52,566 nucleotides of DNA from Anaerolineae bacterium (GCA_019637635.1 JAHBVI010000039.1:1-52566); one strand, 5' to 3'. Counted from the stretch's first letter, positions 24,949 through 33,925 are shown. A program made the numbers and translations. The notes: generated from the sequence alone by a model not told the origin.

Positions 24949-26064
24949 ATGCCCAGAATACGTGAATTGGGAATTTATGAAAGCAAGCTGCCGCCAGGCC
25001 CACACAACGCCATCACCGATGTGGCCGGGGTGGCGGTGGGGCATTACACGCTCATTGCCGGGGAAGGGGCATGGACGGGTAACGGGCCATTCCGCACTGG
25101 CGTGACGGTGATCGTGCCTCACGAAGGGAATGTGTTTGAGGAAAAGGTCACGGCCGTGACCCACACCATCAACGGCTTTGGCAAAGTGTACGGTTTTGAG
25201 CAGGTGCGCGAATTGGGTACGCTGGAAACGCCCATCGCCCTGACCGGTACGCTCAACGTGCCCCGCGTGGCCGACGCCCTGATGACCATCGCCATCGAGC
25301 AAAACCCGCACATCGGCCTCGGTTTTGCCGAGAGTGGGCGGCAGGGCTACCACAGCGTCAACCCGGTGGTGGGTGAAACCAGCGACGGCTACCTGAGCGA
25401 TTTGCAGGCCCGGCCCATAGGCCTGGCCGCAGTGCGGGCGGCGCTGGCTGACGCCGCCACCGGCCCCGTAGCCGAAGGTGTGGTGGGGGCAGGCACAGGC
25501 ACCAGTTGTTTTGGCTGGAAAGGGGGGATCGGCTCTGCCAGCCGGGTGCTGCCGCAACATGCCGGTGGTTTTAACATCGGCGTATTGGTGCAGACTAATT
25601 ATGGCTCGCCGGAGGAGCTAACCATTTGTGGCGTGCCGGTGGGACAGCAGATACGGCCGCCCAAGCCGGAAAAACGGCAGGAGGATGGTTCGATCATGAT
25701 TGTGCTGGCCACGGATGCGCCGCTGGATACGCGCCAGTTGGGGCGGCTGTGTCAGCGGGCGGCGTTTGGGCTGGCGCGCACAGGCAGCACCTGTCATGGG
25801 GGCAGCGGTGATTTTGTGATTGCCTTTAGCACGGCCAACCGCACTCCGGATCGGCCGACACAGTTGCAGGGGGTACGGCCGTATTTTCGGGAGCAGCCGG
25901 TGATGGACTTCTTCTCGCTGGCGGTGATTGAAGCGGTGGAGGAGGCGATTTACAACAGCCTGTTTATGGCGCAGACGGTGGTGGGGCGGGATGGCAATAC
26001 CCGGTATGCTTTGCCGGTGGATGAGGTGGTGGCGATTGTGCGGCGGATTGTAATGACCTTGTAA
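24949..26064 (+). CDS. P1 family peptidase (DmpA/L-aminopeptidase type)
   Basis: 371 residues, usual for Ntn-like P1 peptidases that self-cleave into alpha and beta chains. The N-terminus (GPHNAITDVAGVAVGHYT) is the family signature. The processing region is ARTGSTCHGGSGDFVIAF near 275-292, where the new N-terminal nucleophile should lie. GFAESGRQGYHSVNPVVGET near 125 resembles the substrate-binding segment. The products are aminopeptidases with either D- or L-specificity. GGAGGAGA gives a strong start. It sits between a racemase and FmdB gene on the same strand. Confidence 0.92.
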   Translation: MPRIRELGIYESKLPPGPHNAITDVAGVAVGHYTLIAGEGAWTGNGPFRTGVTVIVPHEGNVFEEKVTAVTHTINGFGKVYGFEQVRELGTLETPIALTGTLNVPRVADALMTIAIEQNPHIGLGFAESGRQGYHSVNPVVGETSDGYLSDLQARPIGLAAVRAALADAATGPVAEGVVGAGTGTSCFGWKGGIGSASRVLPQHAGGFNIGVLVQTNYGSPEELTICGVPVGQQIRPPKPEKRQEDGSIMIVLATDAPLDTRQLGRLCQRAAFGLARTGSTCHGGSGDFVIAFSTANRTPDRPTQLQGVRPYFREQPVMDFFSLAVIEAVEEAIYNSLFMAQTVVGRDGNTRYALPVDEVVAIVRRIVMTL

Positions 26065-26131
26065 AGATTCCCTCATCTTGCCAGAAAGGTGGCTATACTG
26101 ACGACAATTCAGGACAAAGGAGTCAATCAGT

Positions 26132-26332
26132 ATGCCCATGTATGAATTTGCCTGCCAGGCGTGCGGGCAGCCATTTGAGAAGCAATTGCGCATGTCGCAG
26201 GTGGGGGAGGAACAGATTTGCCCCAAATGTGGCAGCAACGAGACCCGGCGACGTTTTGGTACGGCCGTAGCTATTGGTGGTGTACAGGTGAAAACGGCCG
26301 TGCCTGCCCCCACCCGCAGCCCCTTCACCTGA
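26132..26332 (+). CDS. FmdB-type zinc ribbon protein
   Basis: 66 residues. A zinc ribbon is formed by FACQACG and CPKCGS with the family N-terminus MPMYEFACQ. FmdB-like proteins are small putative regulators; the name comes from formamidase gene clusters. The C-terminal tail (VKTAVPAPTRSPFT) is low in structure and contains ACGGCCGT octamers. A strong bidirectional terminator follows. Function cannot be narrowed further. Confidence 0.88.
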   Translation: MPMYEFACQACGQPFEKQLRMSQVGEEQICPKCGSNETRRRFGTAVAIGGVQVKTAVPAPTRSPFT

Positions 26333-26367
26333 GCAGGCGGATGTTAAGCAGGCCGGTCGGCCTGCCC

Positions 26368-26406
26368 ACAAAAAAGACGCCGGGTTTTAGCCCGGCGTCT
26401 TTTTTT
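26368..26406. terminator. Bidirectional Rho-independent terminator
   Basis: A 10-bp GC-rich stem AGACGCCGGG / CCCGGCGTCT around TTTTAG, with an A-run before and a T-run after it. It lies between the convergent FmdB and lipoprotein genes and can terminate both. Confidence 0.93.
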
Positions 26407-26440
26407 ACCGATAACCGATTACGGATAACGGGTTACGGCC
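26407..26440. repeat. 7-bp-period repeat, single arm (TAATCGG type)
   Basis: CCGATAACCGATTACGGATAACGGG follows the terminator and supplies the stop codon (26433-26435) of the lipoprotein gene. No opposite arm is present. Confidence 0.65.
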
Positions 26441-28493
26441 GTTCAATGGTCATATCATACGATCCCATCGAGCCGAAGAAATCGGTCAACTCAATAATTA
26501 CCAGCCCTTCATCGCTAAAGGTGAATTCCAGCACCTCGGCTTCGCCGCTGAAAGCGTCATCCACTTCCGCCAGCACGTTGCCGTCCAGGTCTAAAATGCG
26601 GATGACCACATCGGTTGTTTCGCCGGGCGTCGCCGTGATAACGGCCACGTCACCCGGCTCACCACCCAGATAGTATTGCAGCAGATTTTCTTCGCCAAAA
26701 TCGCCAAATACCTCATCACCAATTGCCAGTTCAAAAATGACAAATTCGGAACCGATCAGGGCGACCTCATAGTTGCCGATGCTGCCTTCATAGCCGGTGA
26801 TGGCAAAGTAATAGTTGCCGTCTTCTGGCACTTCAAACTCCATCCATTCCAGGCCGGTGGAGGCATCAATTTCCTCAATCAACTCGTCGGTGTCATCATT
26901 GTAAAGCGAGATGACCAGATCAAACCCTGATTCTACCGGGTCGGCAATAATGGTCACAAAGTCACCTTCCAGAGCATTGAAGGGGAAGGCATGTTCCTCA
27001 TCTTCTTCTTCCAGTTCATCGGTGGCGAAGAATGCGGTGTTAGTCTGGCCGTTGTTGGTATAGGTGATGGTTACTTCATAGTCGCCGCCGGTACCATCAT
27101 AGCTGGATACGGTAACGCTGTACATGCCATCGGCCGGAATCAGTACCACCGGAATGAATTCCGTACCAAAGGAGGCATCGGTCGGCTCCCCTGTTAGAGA
27201 ATTGCCTTTATCGTCTACCACATCAATGACCACATCCAGATCGCTGTCCAGCGGTCTGACGGTGATGTTGACCAGGTCGTCTTCCAATGCGGCAAATGTC
27301 CATGAAGCGGTTTCACTGCCTTCCAGTGTCCCTTCTACTGTGTCACCAATGGCTATATCACCGGCGCTGACGCCGCCGCTGGTGCTGCCTGTGCCCGTCT
27401 CAACAACGGAAATGGTGTAGTCACCGGTAGCGCCGGCAAAGCCGCGCACCACAATGGTGTAGCTGCCGGGAGCGGGGAAGGAAAATGCGGAAATGGTTTC
27501 TGTGCCGAACTGATCATCCAGTTCACCGCCGATCACAGATTTGCCATCTATGTCCAGCACATCTACCACCACATCCAGACTGCCGGACGGTTCCACAATG
27601 ATGTCTACCACTTCGCCCTCCAGGGCAATGTAGCTCCAGGCGTCACCGGCTTCGTCTGCCAATGTTGCCTTGACAACATCGCCGGGCAGCAAGAAACCGG
27701 CCGAGGCGCCGGGCGTGGCGGCGCCGCCAATATCAATTGCCGCCGGTGCGCTGAGGGAAATGGTGTTTAGCATTTCATCAAAGATGGGCAGATATTGGTC
27801 TTCTGACGCTGCCTGGGTACCGGCGAAGATGAGCAGAACCCGGTTATTATCGGGGTCGGCCAGGGTGGCAATTTTCATCAGCCCTTCTTCCCCGTCGGCT
27901 ACAACGTCGTACACGGCCGTAGCCCCATCAAAACCAGCAATGGTGACAGCGGCCGCTTCATCGCGGGGCGTAAAGGTGATGTCTTCCTCTGAGCCGCTCA
28001 TGGCCGTGAACAACGTGGAGAAGGCATTGAGGACGGCCACCGGGTCAGACGGGTCGCCTTCGGTGACCAGGAAGGCCAGCAAATCCAGCGGCAAATTCAT
28101 CATCTGCACAATGATGCCATCTTCGAGAGTGAGTTCGGTGCTGTTCAACAGACTTTCGCTGCTGGCCAGCCGCAGGCTGCCATCGTCTTGCGCGGCGATG
28201 AGCCAGCCGGCCGGATGGCTGATGGTAACGCCCAGGTCTTCATTGGTGAGTTCCTGGAAGCTGGCCGCTATGTCCGGTGTGGCCGTTGGTTCTGGCGTAT
28301 TTGTGGGGGCCGGGGTGTCTGTGGGGGCCGGGGTATTGGTCGGCGGCACGGGCGTATTGGTGGGTACGGCCGTGTTCGTGGGCGCCGAGGTTGCGGTGGG
28401 AGCAACTTCTTCTTCACCGCCACCGCAGGCCGCCAGTAACCCTAACGCTGCCAGGACAGCCAAAATAGTAAACAATCGGTACATTTGCTTCAT
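26433..28493 (-). CDS. Secreted lipoprotein with Thr/Pro stalk and PPC-like beta domains
   Basis: 686 residues. A lipoprotein signal peptide with lipobox LLAAC puts Cys23 at the membrane. A low-complexity Thr/Pro/Ala stalk follows (about 30-75), then a globular domain starting FQELTNEDLGVTISHP. At least four tandem beta domains of about 100 residues follow with repeated patterns such as GDVVKATL, YTIVVRGF and GDYTISVVE, as in bacterial pre-peptidase C-terminal domains. No catalytic motif is seen, so it is probably a surface binding or structural protein. GAGGAG precedes the ATG. It is very acidic, as extracellular proteins often are. Confidence 0.88.
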   Translation of the reverse strand: MKQMYRLFTILAVLAALGLLAACGGGEEEVAPTATSAPTNTAVPTNTPVPPTNTPAPTDTPAPTNTPEPTATPDIAASFQELTNEDLGVTISHPAGWLIAAQDDGSLRLASSESLLNSTELTLEDGIIVQMMNLPLDLLAFLVTEGDPSDPVAVLNAFSTLFTAMSGSEEDITFTPRDEAAAVTIAGFDGATAVYDVVADGEEGLMKIATLADPDNNRVLLIFAGTQAASEDQYLPIFDEMLNTISLSAPAAIDIGGAATPGASAGFLLPGDVVKATLADEAGDAWSYIALEGEVVDIIVEPSGSLDVVVDVLDIDGKSVIGGELDDQFGTETISAFSFPAPGSYTIVVRGFAGATGDYTISVVETGTGSTSGGVSAGDIAIGDTVEGTLEGSETASWTFAALEDDLVNITVRPLDSDLDVVIDVVDDKGNSLTGEPTDASFGTEFIPVVLIPADGMYSVTVSSYDGTGGDYEVTITYTNNGQTNTAFFATDELEEEDEEHAFPFNALEGDFVTIIADPVESGFDLVISLYNDDTDELIEEIDASTGLEWMEFEVPEDGNYYFAITGYEGSIGNYEVALIGSEFVIFELAIGDEVFGDFGEENLLQYYLGGEPGDVAVITATPGETTDVVIRILDLDGNVLAEVDDAFSGEAEVLEFTFSDEGLVIIELTDFFGSMGSYDMTIERP

Positions 28494-28642
28494 GAAAATC
28501 TCCTCACTTGTATGGGTTCAAAATTGGTGTGTTTTTAATAACGGGGACAATTATTGTCGCCAATTCTGTCTAAGTTGCTTGCGTAAATTAGCATAGCGCC
28601 CCGGTACTGTCTATAGGACTATTAGCCGGGTTAGACGGGTAA

Positions 28643-28681
28643 ACCGTGATGCGTGACAGTAGTTAACCCATCACGGTTTTT
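28643..28681. terminator. Hairpin with a T-rich flank between two minus-strand genes
   Basis: AAACCGTGATG and its inverse CATCACGGTTT flank a 17-nt loop, with TTTTT on the plus side. It may terminate the small membrane protein transcript, but on the minus strand the following tract is not T-rich. Confidence 0.45.
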
Positions 28682-28694
28682 AACCAAACCATCC

Positions 28695-29084
28695 TTACCA
28701 TCCTTGCGGTAGTACGGCAATACCGGCAAAAACCAGAATGAACACGCCCAGGATGATGAGGGCATAGCTGCGGAATTTGGTGGTATCGTCGGCGTCGCGC
28801 CAGCGGCGAGACATGTGCGCCAGGGCTACCGCCAGGATCATGGTGAAGGCATGTTCAGCCTGGAAGCGTACCAGCCCCACATCCAGCCAGCCCCAAATAA
28901 AGAGGATCAGGCCCAGTAGAAACTGCAAATCCAGCAGCCCTACAAAACCGCTCATCAGCCCCCGATCCATTGGTTGGAAGCTGCTTTTGCGCAGCCAGCC
29001 GATCAGAAATTTGACGAAGGCGATGACGCCGATGACTACGATTAACCAGCGCGTCCATGAATGTAATGTTAGAAGTATCTCCAT
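28695..29084 (-). CDS. Small integral membrane protein
   Basis: 129 residues from the ATG at 29084, chosen because AAAGGA lies about 10 nt upstream and the longer frame adds a poor-looking N-terminus. Four hydrophobic helices are visible: LIVVIGVIAFVKFLIGWL, FVGLLDLQFLLGLILFIWGW, FTMILAVALAHMS and ALIILGVFILVFAGIAVL. His residues in HSW near the start, AEHAF and LAHMS sit where they could bind haem or metal, but this is only suggestive. The family is unknown to me. Confidence 0.78.
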   Translation of the reverse strand: MEILLTLHSWTRWLIVVIGVIAFVKFLIGWLRKSSFQPMDRGLMSGFVGLLDLQFLLGLILFIWGWLDVGLVRFQAEHAFTMILAVALAHMSRRWRDADDTTKFRSYALIILGVFILVFAGIAVLPQGW

Positions 29085-29159
29085 TTCGTTTTCCTTTGTT
29101 GTGGTGATAGTTTGTTGTATCCGCTTGAAAGTTAACAAAATAATCCGGCGATCCATGCC

Positions 29160-29238
29160 TGGCGAATAAATTCGCGGCTACGCAAGGCGAAGACCGTCTG
29201 CGCGGTCTGGCAACCAGCCGACGAAGGTCGGCTTTGCT
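29160..29238 (+). repeat. Dispersed repeat with three nested hairpins, copy 1
   Basis: GCGAATAAATTCGC, AGACCGTCTGCGCGGTCT and GCCGACGAAGGTCGGC are three consecutive small hairpins. The first 50 bases recur nearly exactly, inverted, at 47425-47505. Confidence 0.85.
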
Positions 29239-29380
29239 CCGTGTAGCTGCGGTTTCAACCGCTGTCTTACCGAAATAAAAAGTTAATGTTCTTGAGCGGG
29301 TAAAGCGGCTAAAGCCGCTACTACAAACGAGGGTTTGCCGGAGAATGATAATGCGTTACGGCCGTCTGTCAAACAAGACC

Positions 29381-29409
29381 TGACAGGTTTTCCCAAACCT
29401 GTCAGGTCT
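29381..29409. repeat. GACCTGACAGGTTT inverted repeat, copy 1
   Basis: AGACCTGACAGGTTTT and AAACCTGTCAGGTCT flank a short loop. The same arms recur at 40185-40217. Confidence 0.85.
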
Positions 29410-29501
29410 ATGTTGGGGTGGTGACATTTGGCAGGGGGAACACGGCCGTATGTCACTGTTGGCTATATACCCCATTTGCCATACTACCCGTAGAAAGAGT
29501 T

Positions 29502-29564
29502 CGTAATCCGTCAACCGTGAACCGTAATCGGTTTACGGACGATGGTTTACGGATTACGGATAAG
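29502..29564. repeat. 7-bp-period hairpin repeat, CGTAATC type
   Basis: CGTAATC/CGTGAAC units then GTTTACG/GATTACG units form an imperfect hairpin in the oxidoreductase operon leader. Confidence 0.82.
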
Positions 29565-29583
29565 GGGGAGTTGAACCGTTAAC

Positions 29584-29613
29584 AACCAGGTATCAACGTG
29601 GTTTGATGCCTGG
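29584..29613 (+). terminator. Terminator-like stem in the oxidoreductase leader
   Basis: ACCAGGTATCAA / TTTGATGCCTGGT around CGTGG, followed by TTTGCATTT. No plus-strand gene ends upstream, so it may be an attenuator or the end of a short leader transcript. Confidence 0.5.
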
Positions 29614-29628
29614 TTTTGCATTTGTCAG

Positions 29629-29654
29629 CCGCAGTGGTTTCCCACCCACTGCGG
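29629..29654 (+). promoter_or_regulatory. Leader hairpin before the ferredoxin gene
   Basis: CCGCAGTGG and CCACTGCGG pair around a TTTCCCA-containing loop, 24 bp before the ATG at 29678 and just upstream of AGGAGAA. Confidence 0.55.
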
Positions 29655-29677
29655 GTCTTATTCATAGGAGAACGTGA

Positions 29678-29944
29678 ATGGCCACAGGTAGAATCGTTAT
29701 TGACCTGGAACGATGTAAAGGATGTGAAATTTGCCGGGAAGCCTGTCCCCAAGATGTGATTGAGTTAGCCACCCAACTAAATAGTAAAGGGTACCGCCCG
29801 GCCATTTTGGTAGACCCGCATCACGACTGTACCGGCTGCGCGTTGTGCGCCGTTGTTTGCCCGGATGGTTGTATTACCGTATTCCGCGATATTCCCCAAA
29901 AACCGGCCCGCGCTGTGCGGGAGGAGGTAGCCGTCCATGTCTAA
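29678..29944 (+). CDS. korD: 2-oxoacid:ferredoxin oxidoreductase, ferredoxin-type delta subunit
   Basis: 88 residues with two [4Fe-4S] motifs, [12 protein letters not shown] near 14-25 and [12 protein letters not shown] near 50-61. It should pass electrons from the TPP site to ferredoxin. AGGAGAA gives a clear start. The gene overlaps the alpha subunit start by 8 bp, indicating translational coupling. The symbol follows the common 2-oxoglutarate (Kor) naming; a branched-chain (Vor) enzyme has the same layout and cannot be ruled out. Confidence 0.9.
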   Translation: MATGRIVIDLERCKGCEICREACPQDVIELATQLNSKGYRPAILVDPHHDCTGCALCAVVCPDGCITVFRDIPQKPARAVREEVAVHV

Positions 29945-31022
29945 GAAGTTACTCAAAGGAAATGTGGCCCTGGCGGAAGCGGCCGTGCGCGCCGGCTGCC
30001 AGGCCTATTTTGGATATCCCATCACCCCACAAACGGAACTTTTAGAGCATATGTCGAAGCGGATGGTGGAGTTGGATCGCGCTTTTTTGCAGGCGGAAAG
30101 TGAAGTGGCGGCCATCAACATGGTATATGGCGCCGCCGCTGCCGGGGTGCGGGTGATGACTTCTTCAAGTAGTCCCGGCATCAGCCTGATGCAAGAAGGG
30201 TTTAGTTATATCGCCGGTTCGGAAGTGCCGGTGGTGATTATTGACGTGATGCGCGGCGGGCCAGGGTTGGGCAATATCCAGCCCAGCCAGGGTGACTATA
30301 ACCAGGTAACCAAAACGGCCGGGCATGGCGATTTCCATCCCATTGTGCTGGCCCCGGCCACGGTGCAGGAGGCGATTGACCTGACCATGCTGGCCTTTGA
30401 CCTGGCCGATCAGTATCGTACCATTGCCTTTGTAATCGCCGATGGTGCTATTGGGCAGATGATGGAACCGGCGGAACTGCCGCCGATGCGGGAATTATCG
30501 TCACGGCCGTCGTGGGCACTGACGGGCGCTGTTGGCCGCAAACCGAACCTGGTGAATTCGCTTTATATGGGCGCGGACGGGCTGGAAGAACTGAACCTGC
30601 GCTTGCAGGATAAACTGGCGGCCATCCAGCAAAACGAAGTGCGCTATGAGGCGCATCTGACGGAGGATGCGGAACTGGTGTTGGTGGCCTTTGGTACGGC
30701 TGCGCGAGTGGCAAAAACGGCCGTGCAGCACCTCCGCCGCCAGGGAATGCCCGTGGGCCTGTTCCGCCCCATCACCCTCTGGCCCTTCCCCGAAGAAGAA
30801 CTGCGCGCCCTGGCCGAAAAAACCGCCGCCCTGCTGGTGGTGGAGATGAACGCCGGGCAGATGCTCCATGACGTGCAGCGCGTTGTGGGGCGCGGCCTGC
30901 CGGTGGAATTCCTGGGGCGCATGGGCGGCCAGATTCCTCTGCCGGAAGAGGTAGAGACAGCGGCGCGGGCGTTGTATGGGCGCGTGTTGGCCGATAGCGG
31001 CGATTGGCTGCGGAATGCGTGA
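29937..31022 (+). CDS. korA: 2-oxoacid:ferredoxin oxidoreductase, alpha subunit
   Basis: 361 residues. It holds the pyrimidine-binding half of the TPP site: [27 protein letters not shown] near the start, and [28 protein letters not shown] in the middle. The C-terminal part ([20 protein letters not shown]) is the transketolase-C-like domain. With the beta and gamma subunits it oxidatively decarboxylates a 2-oxoacid to its acyl-CoA with reduced ferredoxin. It overlaps the delta gene by 8 bp; a hairpin repeat separates it from beta. Confidence 0.95.
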   Translation: MSKKLLKGNVALAEAAVRAGCQAYFGYPITPQTELLEHMSKRMVELDRAFLQAESEVAAINMVYGAAAAGVRVMTSSSSPGISLMQEGFSYIAGSEVPVVIIDVMRGGPGLGNIQPSQGDYNQVTKTAGHGDFHPIVLAPATVQEAIDLTMLAFDLADQYRTIAFVIADGAIGQMMEPAELPPMRELSSRPSWALTGAVGRKPNLVNSLYMGADGLEELNLRLQDKLAAIQQNEVRYEAHLTEDAELVLVAFGTAARVAKTAVQHLRRQGMPVGLFRPITLWPFPEEELRALAEKTAALLVVEMNAGQMLHDVQRVVGRGLPVEFLGRMGGQIPLPEEVETAARALYGRVLADSGDWLRNA

Positions 31023-31089
31023 ATCGTAAACCGTAGGCCGTAACCCGTAATCCGTAATCGGATTACGGATTACGAAGTACGGATAACGG
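31022..31089. repeat. 7-bp-period hairpin repeat, CGTAATC type, between alpha and beta genes
   Basis: CGTAAAC/CGTAATC units pair with GATTACG-type units. It fills the alpha-beta spacer of the operon and leaves the beta RBS (CGGAGAAATA) intact at its edge. Confidence 0.85.
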
Positions 31090-31096
31090 AGAAATA

Positions 31097-31891
31097 ATGA
31101 CCACTGAACTGATAGAAACATTCCCACAAGAAAAACTGGTATATGAACGGCCGGAGTCGTTGTGTGATGTGTATACCCATTACTGCCCCGGCTGCACACA
31201 TGGCACCGCCCACCGGCTGGTGGCCGAAGTGATTGATGAATTGGAAATCCGCGAAAAGACGATTTTGGTCTCCTCAGTAGGCTGCTCGGTCTTTTCGTAC
31301 AACTATTTTGAAGTAGATGCCTGTGAGGCGGCGCACGGCCGTGCCCCGGCCATGGCCACCGGTGTCAAGCGTGTCAACCCCAATAACATCGTCTTCACCT
31401 ACCAGGGTGATGGCGACCTGGCCTCCATTGGCATGGGCGAGATTATGCACACCGCCGCGCGCGGCGAAAAAATCACCGTCATCTTCATCAACAATGCCAT
31501 TTACGGCATGACCGGTGGGCAGATGGCTCCCACCTCTCTGCCCGGCCAGGTGACCACCTCTTCCCCCTTTGGCCGGAATGTGGCCATGACCGGCGCCCCG
31601 TTGCACATGGCGGAACTGCTCGGTTCGCTGCCGGGCACGGTCTATGCGGTGCGCCGCAGTTTGCATGACGCCCGGCACGTGATCCAGGCCAAAAAAGCGA
31701 TTCGCACCGCCTTTGAAGCGCAAATCATGGGGCTGGGTTTTAGCATGGTGGAACTACTCTCCACCTGCCCCACTAACTGGGGCATGACCCCGGTGGAGTC
31801 GCTGCACTGGGTGGAAGAGAACATGGTACCGGCTTACCCGCTGGGTGATTTTAAGGTAGCGGAGGAATTGAAAGTTCCTGGTAAACGATAA
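31097..31891 (+). CDS. korB: 2-oxoacid:ferredoxin oxidoreductase, beta subunit
   Basis: 264 residues. It binds TPP diphosphate through GDGD with the downstream [13 protein letters not shown], giving the classic GDG...NN motif. The conserved [12 protein letters not shown] is near residues 31-42. The length and motifs fit the two-domain-separated KorB/VorB type. It works with alpha (29937), delta (29678) and gamma (33251). GGAGAA precedes the ATG. The aminotransferase gene starts 31 bp later and so belongs to the same transcript. Confidence 0.95.
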   Translation: MTTELIETFPQEKLVYERPESLCDVYTHYCPGCTHGTAHRLVAEVIDELEIREKTILVSSVGCSVFSYNYFEVDACEAAHGRAPAMATGVKRVNPNNIVFTYQGDGDLASIGMGEIMHTAARGEKITVIFINNAIYGMTGGQMAPTSLPGQVTTSSPFGRNVAMTGAPLHMAELLGSLPGTVYAVRRSLHDARHVIQAKKAIRTAFEAQIMGLGFSMVELLSTCPTNWGMTPVESLHWVEENMVPAYPLGDFKVAEELKVPGKR

Positions 31892-31922
31892 GCCGTTTAG
31901 TATGAACTTTCAGGAGATAGAT

Positions 31923-33203
31923 ATGACCACTCCCTGGACACAACGTTATGCGCAGCGGACGCAGCGCATGGGCAGCTCGATGATTCGAGAATTATTGAAA
32001 ATGACAGAACAGCCCGACCTGATCTCGTTTGCGGGTGGGCTGCCGGCGCCGGAGTTGTTTCCGGTAGCGGAGTTTGAAGCGGCGGCGCAGCGGGTGTTGA
32101 AGCAGCACGGCAGTAAGGCGCTGCAATACAGTACCACCGAAGGCTATCTGCCGCTGCGTGAGTTTATTGTGGAAAAGATGAGCCACTATGGAATTCAGGC
32201 GACGCCGGAAAATGTGTTGATCACCAGCGGCTCGCAGCAGGCGCTTGATCTGATCGGGAAGCTGCTGATCAATTCCGGCGACCTGATTTTGACGGAAAAC
32301 CCCACCTATTTGGGGGCGTTGCAGGCGTGGCGGGCGTATCAGGCAGAGTTCACGGCCGTGCCCATAGACGACAACGGCATCCAGGTTGACTTGCTGGAGG
32401 AGGCGCTGTGTGGCGGGCCAAAATTCATGTATATCCTGCCCAACTTCCAAAATCCCGGCGGCGTCACCCTCTCCTATGATCGGCGGCAGGCGTTGGTGGC
32501 CCTGGCCGACCGGTACGGTGTGCCCATTATCGAGGATGACCCTTATGGTGAACTGCGCTTTGAGGGTAACCATTTGCCGCCGCTGGTAGTGCTGGATGCG
32601 GAAAAACTGAACGACGACGCCAGAGCGGCGGGTAACGGCCACAATGGAGATGAAGCCGGTTTCTTTAGGGGCAATGTCATTTACCTCAGCACCTTTTCCA
32701 AGACGCTGGCGCCCGGTTTGCGGCTGGGCTGGATGGTAGCGCCCAAATCGGTCATCAAGCGGTGTGTGCAAGCCAAACAAGGCATGGATTTACACACCAG
32801 CAGCTTTGTGCAAATGGTGGCGCATGAAACAATCAAGGGGGATTTTCTACCCCGGCATGTGCGCCGTATTCGCCAGGTGTACAAAGAGCGGCGCGATGTG
32901 ATGATTGGGACGATGCTGCGCCAGTTTCCGCCGGGCATCATCTGGACGTGGCCGGAAGGCGGCCTGTTCCTCTGGGTGACGCTGCCGGAATGGCTGGATG
33001 CGGCGGCGATCTTGCCCAAAGCGATTGAGAAAAAAGTGGCATTTGTGCCGGGCGCGGCTTTCTACCCGGATGGCACGGGGCACAATCATTTCCGGCTGAA
33101 CTTTTCCAATGCGCAGCCTGACCAGATTGAAGAAGGCATTAAACGGCTGGGCCGGGTGCTGGCGCAAGAGTTGGAAAAAACGGCGGAATTGGCGTATGCG
33201 TGA
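31923..33203 (+). CDS. PLP-dependent class I aminotransferase (2-aminoadipate/LysN-like)
   Basis: 426 residues from ATG 31923, preferred over an ATG seven codons earlier because AGGAGA lies about 7 nt upstream. PLP-fold motifs are present: ITSGSQQALDLIGKLL, LPNFQNPGGVTLS, IIEDDPYGELRFEG, and the Schiff-base Lys in STFSKTLAPGLRLGW. An unusual Gly/Asn/Asp-rich insertion of about 25 residues precedes that Lys. It is embedded between the beta and gamma subunits of the oxidoreductase, so it probably supplies the 2-oxoacid by transamination. The amino acid substrate is not known. Confidence 0.92.
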   Translation: MTTPWTQRYAQRTQRMGSSMIRELLKMTEQPDLISFAGGLPAPELFPVAEFEAAAQRVLKQHGSKALQYSTTEGYLPLREFIVEKMSHYGIQATPENVLITSGSQQALDLIGKLLINSGDLILTENPTYLGALQAWRAYQAEFTAVPIDDNGIQVDLLEEALCGGPKFMYILPNFQNPGGVTLSYDRRQALVALADRYGVPIIEDDPYGELRFEGNHLPPLVVLDAEKLNDDARAAGNGHNGDEAGFFRGNVIYLSTFSKTLAPGLRLGWMVAPKSVIKRCVQAKQGMDLHTSSFVQMVAHETIKGDFLPRHVRRIRQVYKERRDVMIGTMLRQFPPGIIWTWPEGGLFLWVTLPEWLDAAAILPKAIEKKVAFVPGAAFYPDGTGHNHFRLNFSNAQPDQIEEGIKRLGRVLAQELEKTAELAYA

Positions 33204-33250
33204 TAAATGAGACGCACCTTCAAGGTGAGCCTCATTGAATGGAGCGAACT

Positions 33251-33799
33251 ATGGAGACATCAATTGTTTTTGCCGGATTTGGCGGGCAGGGGGTGTTGTT
33301 TGCCGGGCAACTGTTGGCGTATGCGGGCATGGAGGAAGGGCGGCATGTCACCTGGATTCCGTCTTATGGCCCGGAGATGCGCGGTGGTACGGCTAACTGC
33401 ACGGTGATTGTGAGCGAAGAGCCGATTGGCGCGCCGGTTGTGGCCCGGCCAGATGTGGCTGTGGTGCTGAACCAGCCGTCGTATGATAAGTATGAACCGC
33501 TGGTGAAACCGGGTGGGTTGTTGGTGGTGAACAGCAGCATTATCACGGCCGTGTCCACCCGCGCGGATATTGAAATTGTCTATGTACCGGCCAATGCGTT
33601 GGCCGAGGAGTATGGCACGACGAAAATGATGAATGTGGCTGCGGTGGGGGCATTGCTGGCGCGACGGCCGTTGCTGCCGCTGACGGTCGTGCAGCAAACC
33701 TTAGCCGCCCATTTGCCCGCCAGTAAACAACACCTGGTGGAGGCGAATTTGCGGGTGTTGCAGGCGGGGTGGCAGGCGGCGGAGGGGGTAGTGGCGTAA
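33251..33799 (+). CDS. korC: 2-oxoacid:ferredoxin oxidoreductase, gamma subunit
   Basis: 182 residues from ATG 33251, which has GGAG 6 nt upstream; an ATG four codons earlier is possible. The N-terminal FAGFGGQGVLFAGQLLAYA is the gamma-subunit CoA-side signature, and SYGPEMRGGTANCTVI follows. It completes the four-subunit enzyme although separated from beta by the aminotransferase gene. Its stop codon is the first part of a 7-bp-period repeat, and an ACGGCCGT-built terminator follows. Confidence 0.94.
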   Translation: METSIVFAGFGGQGVLFAGQLLAYAGMEEGRHVTWIPSYGPEMRGGTANCTVIVSEEPIGAPVVARPDVAVVLNQPSYDKYEPLVKPGGLLVVNSSIITAVSTRADIEIVYVPANALAEEYGTTKMMNVAAVGALLARRPLLPLTVVQQTLAAHLPASKQHLVEANLRVLQAGWQAAEGVVA

Positions 33800-33862
33800 T
33801 CCGTAATCCGTGAGCCGTGAGCCGTAATCCGTGAACGGTTATCGGTGAATAGTAATCGGTGG
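33796..33862. repeat. 7-bp-period repeat, CGTAATC type, overlapping the gamma subunit stop
   Basis: CGTAATC/CGTGAGC units with a partly inverted right half. The gamma stop TAA is inside the first unit. Confidence 0.78.
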
Positions 33863-33884
33863 CAGGAGAAGAGAGGGAAGAGTG

Positions 33885-33918
33885 AAACGGCCGTCCGGGA
33901 GGACGGCCGTTTTTTTTG
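33885..33918 (+). terminator. Terminator built from two ACGGCCGT octamers
   Basis: AAACGGCCGTCC, loop GGGA, then GGACGGCCGTTTTTTTT. A 12-bp stem and a run of eight T form a strong Rho-independent terminator for the oxidoreductase operon. Confidence 0.93.
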
Positions 33919-33925
33919 GACAGTC

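Larger units (their letters stand above)
29085..29677. other. 593-bp gene-free island of repeats and hairpins
   Basis: No supportable coding frame. In order it contains a dispersed repeat shared with 47425-47505 (29160-29238), a GCGGCTAAAGCCGC hairpin (29293-29330), a CCTGACAGG inverted repeat (29381-29409), a 7-bp-period hairpin (29502-29564), a terminator-like stem (29584-29613) and a leader hairpin (29629-29654). Promoters for the oxidoreductase operon probably lie within it. Confidence 0.7.

Noticed and set aside
27670..28596. A 308-codon open frame antisense to the lipoprotein gene
   Set aside because: It is a shadow of the Ser/Thr-biased lipoprotein; the minus strand has a signal peptide, lipobox, ribosome binding site and repeated domains.
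28643..28681. The hairpin as a clear terminator for the small membrane protein gene
   Set aside because: The T-run is on the plus side; on the minus strand the stem is not followed by T residues, so it is listed only as possible.
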